From positions 1 through 5,688 of the forward strand of contig JAJZQK010000270.1 in NCBI GenBank assembly GCA_021847625.1: a stretch of 5,688 nucleotides of DNA. The letters run 5' to 3'. The DNA is from Chloroflexota bacterium (lineage in GTDB: Bacteria > Chloroflexota > FW602-bin22 > JAMCYS01). Numbering within the stretch: position 1 is the stretch's first letter; each line of letters opens with the position of its first letter. The notes beneath the pieces are model-generated. The model was not told where the DNA came from and did no database searches. It worked only from the letters and a program-made list of their open reading frames with translations. This document shows, in pieces, positions 1-5,688 of this stretch. Both the position numbers and the translations under genes were made by a program.

Positions 1-2
1 AG

Positions 3-272
3 AGCTTGGTCCGCCCTCAACGATACGTCGAGGAGTACGCGGCTCTCCAAGGACCGGAGACTCCGCTTAGAAACTTGCGGCGCCGCATCGCCAGCCGTCT
101 CGTGTCTACCAGCTGCCGCCTCATAGGAGTCTACCCATTTCTGGCTCTGGGGCGTTCTTTGGCGCCTGCGTCCTTGATCACGCTTCCTCCGCCGCTGACG
201 CGACTCCGTCTGCAGGTGATGACGCGCACCGAGGCGTTCATTGTGGCACAGGGCCGCCAGAGGAGATGCTAA
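3..272 (+). CDS. 3' end of an unrecognised protein (N-terminus outside window)
   Basis: The frame is open from the left edge to a TAA at 270-272, so this is probably the last 89 codons of a gene that starts outside the window. A TTG at 6 could be read as a start, but it has no visible ribosome binding site because the window begins there. The peptide is arginine-rich and basic, with a moderately hydrophobic middle (roughly residues 38-60, around IGVYPFLALG). I see no motif that names a family. A hand count gives 62 of 88 codons ending in G or C, which agrees with coding in this strand and frame. The stop overlaps the next start as TAATG, the tight packing seen elsewhere in this cluster. By position it may be another polysaccharide enzyme, but that is inference only. 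It could also be a decayed gene end. Confidence 0.4.
   Translation, partial: SLVRPQRYVEEYAALQGPETPLRNLRRRIASRLVSTSCRLIGVYPFLALGRSLAPASLITLPPPLTRLRLQVMTRTEAFIVAQGRQRRC
261..265 (+). promoter_or_regulatory. Ribosome binding site AGGAG for the ORF at 272
   Basis: AGGAG lies six bases before the ATG at 272 and directly abuts another in-frame ATG at 266. The spacing favours 272 as the start and supports translation of this otherwise unidentified ORF. Confidence 0.55.
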
Positions 273-511
273 TGCGCCTTGGTTCTGAGGGTGGCTCTGC
301 TCTCGTTCCGGTCACGATCGCGAACCTTGCGTTCGCAACCGACAAGGCTGCAGTTGAAACAGCCATTGCCCGAATCGAATCGCCGCCGGCGTGCGAAGAG
401 CGCAGGCACCGGGCCGATCCACAGCCCCGCCAAGATCTAGACGTGTGGATGCCGATCGGCACTGGTGATCAGGCCAAGGTGGCCGAGGCCGTTGATCTGT
501 GCGCAGAGTAG
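272..511 (+). CDS. Small hypothetical protein, 79 aa, coupled to its neighbours
   Basis: I do not recognise this protein. The ATG at 272 has AGGAG six bases upstream and overlaps the previous stop (TAATG). An in-frame ATG at 266 sits too close to that site. The stop TAG at 509-511 lies 13 bases inside the following polymerase gene, so the three ORFs appear translationally coupled. Residues 12-36 (starting VPVTIANLAFATDKAAVETA) read like a folded alpha/beta start. The second half is charged and proline-rich with no motif. About 50 of 79 codons end in G or C. The beginning faintly recalls the N-terminus of WecB/TagA/CpsF-type glycosyltransferases, which are about three times longer, so a truncated remnant is possible. 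That resemblance is weak and should not be taken as an assignment. Confidence 0.4.
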   Translation: MRLGSEGGSALVPVTIANLAFATDKAAVETAIARIESPPACEERRHRADPQPRQDLDVWMPIGTGDQAKVAEAVDLCAE

Positions 512-2031
512 CCGGCGTTCTCGTGCTGGCCGGCGTGGCGGGCCTAGCCGTGCCGCTTGGCCTCTCTGTGCCAGGCCCCCAGAACTTGACAGCCGTGTCA
601 ATTCTCGCGGCCACAGCTCTCGCCGCGGTCCCGCTCTTCCCACTAGTGCTTGGACGCAGGTTCGATGTCTTCGAGCCCGTGTACATTTTCGCGGTGTCTT
701 TCGCGATCCTGTTTGTCATCAAACCGGCATGGGACCTCACTCAACCAGGCGGCGTGCCACAATTTGCCGGCAAGTCACCCGACGCTACGTACGCTGCGGC
801 GATCGGAATCGCCTCGATCGGGGCGGCAGGCTTCTACTTGGCCTACTACTGGTATCGGCCGCCCTCCAAAGTGGTGACTCGCGCGCGCCCGGACCGGGTG
901 GTGACAGAGAGCCGCCTGAGTGCGTACATTGTCGGCGTACTTCTCCTCGCCGCGGCGCTGTGGGGAGTCCTTGTTGCGAGTTTCGGGGGCCTCAATCCGG
1001 TGACGGCGCACGCAAGCGGATACCTGTACTCCGCCCCGCTCCTGCTTGCTCCTGCAGGTCTACTCCTTGTGTTGGCAGCTCCGGTATGGCGGTCACGCAA
1101 GGCTGCGGTTGGTTTCTTTCTCATCGCCCTATCTCAGGTTCCAGCATTTATCGGCGGCGCGAGGTCATGGACGCTCCCTGTGATGGCGGCTTTGGTGCTT
1201 GTCTATTACCTCAAGCGCCAAACTAGACCCTCTTTGGTTTGGATCGCGGTCGTTGCCATGCCGGTGTTCCTGCTGTTCGTCAGCGCTCCACGCGACTACC
1301 GCGGGGAGTCGGCAGGCCAAGGCTCGCTTATCGAGTCTGTCTGGACGACCGTCACGAATCCGGGTGGGGAGGTCGACCGGTTTCTTCGGTTCGGCGATAC
1401 GTCAATGGCAGCTGATTTAGCGATCGAACTGCAGTATGTTCCACGCGAGTTGAACTACCAGTATGGCGCCACCTACGCCGAGGCGCTGATGCGACCAGTT
1501 CCACGAACCTGGTGGCCCGCGAAGCCAACAGCGGCTGATACCCAGCTCATGGCCGTGATTTGGCCTGGGTTCTTGGCTCAGGGGATCGGTTTCTCCTTCT
1601 CCGCATTTGGCGAGCCATATCTCAACTTCGGGATCCCAGGCGTCGCGGTTTTTGGTCTAGCCGCGGGCGCCGCCTGTGGTGCGCTGTACTCATGGCTGGC
1701 TCGCAACCCCGGGTCTCAGGTGGCGCAGGCGGTGTTTGCGGTCAGTTGGCCATTCGTGTTTGTGTACATGCGCGGCGGGATTGGCGTAGATTACCAGCGT
1801 CAGCTAATTATACTGGTGCCCCTCTTGGTCGGCTATGCCTTCGCGTGGCGCAAGATCCCCGGCGACCACGCTCAATTGGACGCTCGCATAGCCAAGAGTC
1901 AGCCGGCTAGTACGTCCGGGGACACTGCGCCGGCCGGGCTCCGGCTGGGGCACCGGTGGGCGCCGGCCGATGAGCAATGCGCTGAACCCCGAGCGGTCGG
2001 TCCGGCCGGAATGTCGGTGAGACACGAATGA
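499..2031 (+). CDS. wzy: O-antigen/oligosaccharide repeat-unit polymerase (Wzy-like membrane protein)
   Basis: This is a polytopic inner-membrane protein of 510 aa, likely joining lipid-linked oligosaccharide repeat units into polymer at the outer face of the membrane. About twelve hydrophobic segments are visible, near residues 5-25, 31-51, 60-77, 96-117, 141-161, 177-196, 202-220, 225-238, 245-263, 377-400, 406-427 and 435-451. A large hydrophilic loop lies at about 264-360, as Wzy proteins have. Family-like landmarks are FIGGARSW (217-224), the loop segment MRPVPRTWWPAKP (331-343), and FSFSAFGEPYLNFGIPG (365-381) leading into a membrane helix. This pattern recalls the oligosaccharide repeat-unit polymerase / O-antigen polysaccharide polymerase group. 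The GTG start at 499 has only a weak GAGG ten bases upstream and overlaps the previous ORF, suggesting coupling. Residues 452-510 form a long polar Ala/Pro-rich tail. Third-position GC is low for the window (about 60% of 80 sampled codons). Ligases share the topology, but the neighbours favour polymerase. The symbol is a functional label. Confidence 0.8.
   Translation: MRRVAGVLVLAGVAGLAVPLGLSVPGPQNLTAVSILAATALAAVPLFPLVLGRRFDVFEPVYIFAVSFAILFVIKPAWDLTQPGGVPQFAGKSPDATYAAAIGIASIGAAGFYLAYYWYRPPSKVVTRARPDRVVTESRLSAYIVGVLLLAAALWGVLVASFGGLNPVTAHASGYLYSAPLLLAPAGLLLVLAAPVWRSRKAAVGFFLIALSQVPAFIGGARSWTLPVMAALVLVYYLKRQTRPSLVWIAVVAMPVFLLFVSAPRDYRGESAGQGSLIESVWTTVTNPGGEVDRFLRFGDTSMAADLAIELQYVPRELNYQYGATYAEALMRPVPRTWWPAKPTAADTQLMAVIWPGFLAQGIGFSFSAFGEPYLNFGIPGVAVFGLAAGAACGALYSWLARNPGSQVAQAVFAVSWPFVFVYMRGGIGVDYQRQLIILVPLLVGYAFAWRKIPGDHAQLDARIAKSQPASTSGDTAPAGLRLGHRWAPADEQCAEPRAVGPAGMSVRHE
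2016..2021 (+). promoter_or_regulatory. Weak ribosome binding site GGTGAG for the first glycosyltransferase
   Basis: GGTGAG ends six bases before the ATG at 2028. It lies inside the last codons of the polymerase gene, and the ATGA stop/start overlap at 2028-2031 suggests translational coupling supplements it. Confidence 0.4.
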
Positions 2032-3290
2032 CGCATCGGGAGCGCGTCTGGACCGTCGCTCAAATCGGGGGTCGCGAGGGCTACCGTACTGCCATCGGAT
2101 TCCAACGCAGCCGACGACTGGGGCGCTTACTTACGGACGTGTGGCTTCCACCTGTCGCAGCCCTACGGCTCGTTCACTCAGGTCCGCTGTCCGGCATGGC
2201 CAACCGGACGTCACGCGATCTGGATCCATCGCTCGTGCAGTCCATGGCTGTTCGAACGCTTGCACACCAACTCGTCGAGAGAACACTTCGAAGGTCAAGG
2301 GCCGTCACGCTTGGTGGTACGTACGAGCGGTACCTTCGCCTGGGAGAAACATTCAGCAGATGGGCCGCTGGCGTCTTCGTTTCCCATGGGCCCGTGCCCG
2401 AGCGAGACGCCGTTTTCGCGTATAGCACCGGCGCGCTCGAACTGCTGCGGGAAGCGGCAGCCCGAGGCGTGCCGTCCGTTGTTGACCAGCTCGATCCGGC
2501 GCAAGCAGACGAAGCTGCCATTTACGAAGAGATGGATCGGTGGCCAGGTTGGGCACAACACGAAGGGAGGATTCCGTCCGCCTATTGGGACCGCCTCAGG
2601 GCCGAATGGCAGAGTGCCACAGCCGTCCTTGTGAACTCTGAGTGGTCTAAGCATGCTGTCGTGACCGCCGGTGTGCCAGACAGCCGTGTCATTGTGGTGC
2701 CGCTCGCGTACGAGCCCGAAGAGACAGACATGCTCCGGCTGGATGAGGTTGGGTCGGGTGCTGAACTGAGGGTGCTCTGGTTGGGCCAGGTGAACCTACG
2801 GAAAGGGTTCCCTTACCTCGTGCAAGCAGCCCGTCTCGTCCAAACTTACCGTATCCAGTTCACCGTGGCGGGCCCGATTCGCCTTACGGCGCGGTCGCTG
2901 CAGAACCTTCCGACGAACCTGCGGGTCCTAGGGCACGTCTCGCGCGCACAGGCACTCACCCTCTACAAGACCAGCGACGTCCTGGTGTTGCCAACGCTGT
3001 CCGACGGGTTTGCCCTAACACAACTCGAAGCGATGGCCCATTGCCTTCCTGTGGTTGCCACCGATCGCTGCGGCGACGTAGTGGAGGATTCTGTCAGTGG
3101 ATTTCGCGTTGGGGTGCGCGATCCAGAGGCCATTGCCGCAGCGCTGATTCGTCTCGAGTCAGATCGGGTCGAGTTGCGTCGGATGTCGCACGCGGCGGTG
3201 TCCCGAGCAGCGCAGTTCACGCTCGATCGCTATGTTCGGTCGGTCGACGAGGGCCTCGCTGGCGTCATCGAGCGAGCGGGACCTTCGTGA
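2028..3290 (+). CDS. Glycosyltransferase, GT-B fold, family 4 type
   Basis: This 420-aa cytoplasmic or membrane-associated enzyme likely transfers a sugar from a nucleotide-sugar donor to the growing lipid-linked repeat unit. Donor and acceptor cannot be read from sequence. The N-terminal domain begins with VWTVAQIGGREGYRTAIGFQ (7-26) and LLTDVWLPP (34-42), a start seen in a subset of GT4 proteins from polysaccharide loci. The C-terminal donor domain has VLWLGQVNLRKG (249-260), where K259 is the usual donor-phosphate lysine and Q254 stands where many members have arginine. AGPI (281-284) follows, then LPTLSDGFALTQLEAMA (321-337). There the usual E-X7-E pair is D326 and E334, an acidic variant known in the family. 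C339 replaces the common glycine before LPVVAT. The ATG at 2028 overlaps the polymerase stop by four bases. Length is normal for the family. About 66% of 80 sampled codons end in G or C, close to the polymerase and unlike the next gene. Confidence 0.88.
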   Translation: MTHRERVWTVAQIGGREGYRTAIGFQRSRRLGRLLTDVWLPPVAALRLVHSGPLSGMANRTSRDLDPSLVQSMAVRTLAHQLVERTLRRSRAVTLGGTYERYLRLGETFSRWAAGVFVSHGPVPERDAVFAYSTGALELLREAAARGVPSVVDQLDPAQADEAAIYEEMDRWPGWAQHEGRIPSAYWDRLRAEWQSATAVLVNSEWSKHAVVTAGVPDSRVIVVPLAYEPEETDMLRLDEVGSGAELRVLWLGQVNLRKGFPYLVQAARLVQTYRIQFTVAGPIRLTARSLQNLPTNLRVLGHVSRAQALTLYKTSDVLVLPTLSDGFALTQLEAMAHCLPVVATDRCGDVVEDSVSGFRVGVRDPEAIAAALIRLESDRVELRRMSHAAVSRAAQFTLDRYVRSVDEGLAGVIERAGPS

Positions 3291-3351
3291 GCATGCGGAC
3301 CATGGGGCCCGGGCTGGGTGCGTTACGACCCGCACGATGGGGGAGGTGGGG
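3291..3351 (+). other. 61-base intergenic gap at a composition boundary
   Basis: This is the only non-overlapping gene junction in the window. It is GC-rich and contains short symmetric runs such as GCATGC (3291-3296), GGGCCC (3305-3310) and a possible 5-bp stem GTGCG/CGCAC (3318-3322 with 3331-3335, loop of eight). No T-tract follows, so it is not a recognisable intrinsic terminator, and I see no convincing promoter boxes. It separates genes with about 60-66% third-position GC from genes with about 78-89%. Confidence 0.6.
3342..3346 (+). promoter_or_regulatory. Ribosome binding site GGAGG fixing the start at 3352
   Basis: GGAGG ends five bases before the ATG at 3352, the strongest ribosome binding site in the window. 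It decides the start. The same frame is open back to an ATG at 3232, inside the previous gene, and holds another ATG at 3337, but neither is as well placed. Confidence 0.7.
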
Positions 3352-4518
3352 ATGACGAGGGCCGCGAGAGCCCGGATGCGGCCACGGGTGGTCTACTGGA
3401 ACAACATTCCAGCGCCCTACATGGTCGAGCGCTTCAACGCGGTCGTCCGACGGGGCAACATCGACCTGGAGGCCTGGTTCGGGGCGCGCAGGGACCGAGA
3501 CCGTAGCTGGGCCGTCGACGAGTCCAGCTGGGAGTTCCCCTACCGGTACCTGCCGCGCTTGGGTCTCGGCCAGCGCCCGCTCAGCCTGCCGACGCCGGTG
3601 CTGAGGGCGCGGCGCCCTGAGCTCCTCGTGAGCCTCTACGCGACACCGTCGTTCCTGATTGGCCTGCGCTTCGCTTGGTGGCGTGGATGGCGGACGGCTC
3701 TCTGGGTCGAGGTGACGTTCGACTCTTGGACACAGCGGCGCCGTTGGAAGGAGGCTCTGAAGCGTGCGGTCTTCCAACGAGTCGACGGCATCATCACCGC
3801 GGGGCAGGACGGGCGCGCATTCGCGACGCGGTATGGGGTGCCGTCCGAGCGAGTGCACATCGCCCGACATGTGGTCGACAGCCGGTACTTCGCGACGGAG
3901 GCCGCGGTGGCGAAATCGGGCCGTGATGCGATCCGTGTCGACCTCGGCCTGTCCGGCGTAGTATTTGTCTACGTTGGCCGGCTGTGGTGGGGCAAGGGGA
4001 CTGGTCCCCTCCTCCGCGCGTATGCGCGCGTAGCACGGCAGTTCCCCGATAGCACGAGCCTCCTGCTCGTGGGCGACGGACCCGAGAAGGCCCGCATCGC
4101 ACGGATGAGCGAAACCGACGGCCTCCATGTGAAGCTCGCGGGGTTCCACCAGAAGCCCGATCTGCCTCGCCTGTACGCGTCCAGCGACGTGTTCGTCTTC
4201 CCCACGCTCGGCGACCCATACGGACTCGTCGTGGATGAGGCAATGGCCGCAGGGTTGCCGGTCATCAGTACGACTGCGGCCGGCGAGATCCGCGAGCGCG
4301 TGGTTGACGGCGTGAATGGCTATCTCGTCCCGCCCAACGATCCCGAGGCGCTTGCAGCCGCCATGCGACGCTTCGCGAGCGACCCTGCACTCCGGAGCCA
4401 GATGGGCGCCCGTTCTGCCGAGATGATCGCGTCCTACACGCCTGACAGTTGGGCAGAGGCATTCGAGAAGGCCGTGGAGGGGATCCTCTCGGCTCGCCGA
4501 AACGGGTCGCCGTCGTGA
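3352..4518 (+). CDS. Glycosyltransferase, GT-B fold, family 4 type
   Basis: This 388-aa enzyme likely adds one sugar of the repeat unit; donor and linkage are unknown. The N-terminal domain opens with VVYWNNIPAPYMVERFNAVV (13-32) and continues LEAWFGARRDRDRSW (39-53), typical of a GT4 subgroup found in exopolysaccharide and capsule loci. The donor domain has FVYVGRLWWGKG (205-216), with R210 and K215 as the expected phosphate-binding pair. VGDGPE (240-245) follows, then FPTLGDPYGLVVDEAMAAGL (283-302), where D288 and E296 fill the E-X7-E positions with aspartate first. Next is AAGEIRERVVDGVNG (309-323). The ATG at 3352 follows GGAGG. A longer version from 3232 would add 40 low-complexity residues and overlap the previous gene, so I rejected it. 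Codons are distinctly more GC-rich at third positions (71 of 80 sampled) than in the two upstream genes, pointing to separate ancestry. The stop overlaps the next GTG as GTGA. Confidence 0.9.
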   Translation: MTRAARARMRPRVVYWNNIPAPYMVERFNAVVRRGNIDLEAWFGARRDRDRSWAVDESSWEFPYRYLPRLGLGQRPLSLPTPVLRARRPELLVSLYATPSFLIGLRFAWWRGWRTALWVEVTFDSWTQRRRWKEALKRAVFQRVDGIITAGQDGRAFATRYGVPSERVHIARHVVDSRYFATEAAVAKSGRDAIRVDLGLSGVVFVYVGRLWWGKGTGPLLRAYARVARQFPDSTSLLLVGDGPEKARIARMSETDGLHVKLAGFHQKPDLPRLYASSDVFVFPTLGDPYGLVVDEAMAAGLPVISTTAAGEIRERVVDGVNGYLVPPNDPEALAAAMRRFASDPALRSQMGARSAEMIASYTPDSWAEAFEKAVEGILSARRNGSPS

Positions 4519-4631
4519 AGCTCGTGGTCGTCACGCCGTATCCCGCGGGGTCGACGCTCGCCGTCGCGCGTGCCAATGCGGGGGCTGACGACCCTCGCGA
4601 AACCCTCGTCACGCCCATTGCATCGCGGTGA
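4515..4631 (+). pseudogene. 38-codon mini-ORF, likely N-terminal remnant of a glycosyltransferase
   Basis: The ORF starts at the GTG overlapping the upstream stop (GTGA, 4515-4518) and ends in TGA at 4629-4631, sharing one base with the next ATG (TGATG). The peptide begins KLVVVTPYPAG, which looks like the first beta strand and glycine loop of a GT-B glycosyltransferase. It stops after 38 residues, about a tenth of a normal family member. Thirty of 38 codons end in G or C, so codon use looks like a real gene. The simplest reading is the leftover 5' end of a deleted or recombined glycosyltransferase. It may still be translated and couple the genes on either side. It could instead be a genuine short leader ORF. 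I see no continuation of the same fold in another frame before the next gene begins. Confidence 0.45.
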
Positions 4632-5688
4632 TGAACGTCCTCTACGTGATCCACTATCCGTTCTTCGGCGGTCCCCAGAACCAGGCCGTGCGCCTCGCGC
4701 GTCTGCTCGAAGAACGTGGGATCCACACGATCGTCGTTCTGCCGGACGAGCCGGGCAACGCGGCGGAGCGGCTCCGCGCTGCAGGCGTCGACGTCCGCCA
4801 GATCCCGCTTCATCGGCTGCGTTCCACGACCGACCTGCGGACGCACCTGCAGTTTGGAGCCGCCTTCCGGAGCGAGGTGTCCGCGCTCCGCCGGCTCATT
4901 CGCTCCGAACAGATCGACGTCGTGCAGGTTGGTGGCCTGGTCAACCCTCATGCGGCAATAGCGGCGCAGCTGGAGCACCGCGCGGTCGTATGGCAGCTGC
5001 TCGACACGCGTGCACCCATGCCCCTGCGCCGCCTCTTGATGCCGTGGGTGATCGCACTGGCCGATGTCGTCATGACGACGGGCCTCGGCGTTGCGCGCGT
5101 GCATCCCGGTGCGATGAGTCTCGGGTCGCGTCTCGTGCCCTTCTATCCACCGGTCGATACCTCCGTCTTCCGATCTGATCCCGGTCGCAGAGCAGCTGCG
5201 AGGGATGAGCTCAGAATCGCCGCCGAAGCACCGCTCGTTGGAACCATCGCCAATCTAACCCCCCAGAAGGGCCTGGAGCACTTCATCACGGTTGCCGACG
5301 AGCTCTATGAAAGCCGTCCGGATGTCCGGTTCGTGATCCTCGGATCCGCCATGCAGACGCACGGGCCGTATGAGGCAACGATCCGCCGAATGGTCCAGGA
5401 GTCGCCCGTTGGCGGGGCCGGCGCCCTTCGCATCATCGACCCGGGTATGCGCGTTTCCGAACTGCTGCCGGCGCTCGACCTCTTCCTGCTGACGTCGGTG
5501 CCGCACTCAGAAGGTGTCTCCACGACGGTGCTCGAGGCGATGGCCACCGGCGTCCCGGCCGTCTCCACGGACGTCGGCGCTCTTTCGGAGGTGGTGGTGG
5601 ATGGTGTGACCGGGCGCATCGTGGCCCCGCTGGACGACAGTGCCATGGTCGAGACCGTCGCCGCGCTCCTGGATGATGCGGAGACCCG
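4631..5688 (+). CDS. Glycosyltransferase, GT-B fold, family 4 type (3' end outside window)
   Basis: The frame opens at ATG 4631 and stays open for 352 codons to the window edge, so only the C-terminal tail is missing. It likely transfers another sugar of the same repeat unit. The N-terminus MNVLYVIHYPFFGGPQNQAV (1-20) carries the G13-G14 loop usual before the first helix. The donor domain has VGTIANLTPQKGLEHF (203-218), with K213 conserved and N208 where arginine often sits. LTSVPHSEGVSTTVLEAMAT (287-306) carries an intact E-X7-E pair (E294, E302), and VGALSEVVVDGVTG (315-328) follows. Unlike the two glycosyltransferases before it, both acidic positions are glutamate. No clear ribosome binding site precedes 4631. 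The start instead overlaps the stop of the mini-ORF by one base, so translation probably depends on coupling. About 78% of 80 sampled codons end in G or C. Confidence 0.87.
   Translation, partial: MNVLYVIHYPFFGGPQNQAVRLARLLEERGIHTIVVLPDEPGNAAERLRAAGVDVRQIPLHRLRSTTDLRTHLQFGAAFRSEVSALRRLIRSEQIDVVQVGGLVNPHAAIAAQLEHRAVVWQLLDTRAPMPLRRLLMPWVIALADVVMTTGLGVARVHPGAMSLGSRLVPFYPPVDTSVFRSDPGRRAAARDELRIAAEAPLVGTIANLTPQKGLEHFITVADELYESRPDVRFVILGSAMQTHGPYEATIRRMVQESPVGGAGALRIIDPGMRVSELLPALDLFLLTSVPHSEGVSTTVLEAMATGVPAVSTDVGALSEVVVDGVTGRIVAPLDDSAMVETVAALLDDAET

Noticed and set aside
586..601. Inverted repeat TTGACA-GCCG-TGTCAA, which also resembles a -35 box
   Set aside because: It sits inside the polymerase coding sequence, where it encodes ordinary residues near 30-35. 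No -10 box at the right spacing is evident and no second copy was seen, so chance is the simplest explanation.
465..1226. Long plus-strand frame of 253 codons overlapping the polymerase gene
   Set aside because: It overlaps the well-supported membrane protein in another frame and its translation is a Arg/Ser/Pro/Gly-rich string without motifs, as expected for a shadow frame.
3318..3335. Possible stem-loop in the gap between the first two glycosyltransferases
   Set aside because: Only five base pairs with an eight-base loop and no T-tract, so it does not qualify as an intrinsic terminator and is expected by chance in GC-rich DNA.
3232..3351. Upstream in-frame start for the second glycosyltransferase at 3232
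   Set aside because: It would overlap the previous gene by 59 bases, adds a low-complexity stretch not typical of the family, and lacks the clear GGAGG site found before 3352.
3265..4149. Minus-strand frame of 294 codons
   Set aside because: It is antisense to the second glycosyltransferase, whose very high third-position GC suppresses stop codons on the opposite strand. The product is rich in Arg, Pro and His and shows no domain.
4265..5104. Minus-strand frame of 279 codons
   Set aside because: It lies antisense across the third glycosyltransferase and the mini-ORF; low-complexity basic translation, no motif, explained by GC-rich codons on the plus strand.
4570..5178. Plus-strand frame of 202 codons over the start of the third glycosyltransferase
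   Set aside because: It is out of frame with a clear GT-B protein, and its product is an Arg/Pro/Ala-rich string with no recognisable fold.

Overview
The window is a plus-strand segment of a surface-polysaccharide (exopolysaccharide, capsule or O-antigen type) biosynthesis cluster. The DNA is GC-rich, with GTG as well as ATG starts and tightly packed, mostly overlapping genes. This fits a high-GC bacterium such as an actinobacterium or proteobacterium, but nothing here fixes the phylum. I see no RNA gene, mobile element, CRISPR array, convincing promoter or terminator.

Layout. Positions 3-272 hold the 3' end of an unrecognised ORF that enters from outside the window. Its stop overlaps the start of a second unrecognised ORF of 79 codons (272-511), which has a good ribosome binding site. 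Next comes a polytopic membrane protein of the Wzy / oligosaccharide repeat-unit polymerase type (499-2031). It overlaps by ATGA with a GT-B family-4-type glycosyltransferase (2028-3290). After a 61-base gap, the only real intergenic space, a second family-4-type glycosyltransferase follows (3352-4518). Its stop overlaps a 38-codon mini-ORF (4515-4631) that looks like the beginning of a lost glycosyltransferase. A third family-4-type glycosyltransferase (from 4631) runs off the window end with its C-terminal tail missing.

How the genes work together. The glycosyltransferases would each add one sugar to a lipid-linked repeat unit on the cytoplasmic face. The polymerase would join flipped repeat units on the outer face. 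The flippase (Wzx), the initiating phosphoglycosyltransferase and the chain-length regulator expected for such a pathway are not in the window.

The most notable feature is a sharp composition change. In hand-counted 80-codon samples, G or C at the third codon position is about 60% in the polymerase and 66% in the first glycosyltransferase. It rises to about 89% in the second glycosyltransferase and 78% in the third. The change falls at the 61-base gap, suggesting two gene blocks of different history joined there. The mini-ORF at 4515-4631 looks like a second scar of rearrangement. I found no evidence of a wholly new system; this reads as a mosaic but recognisable polysaccharide locus.
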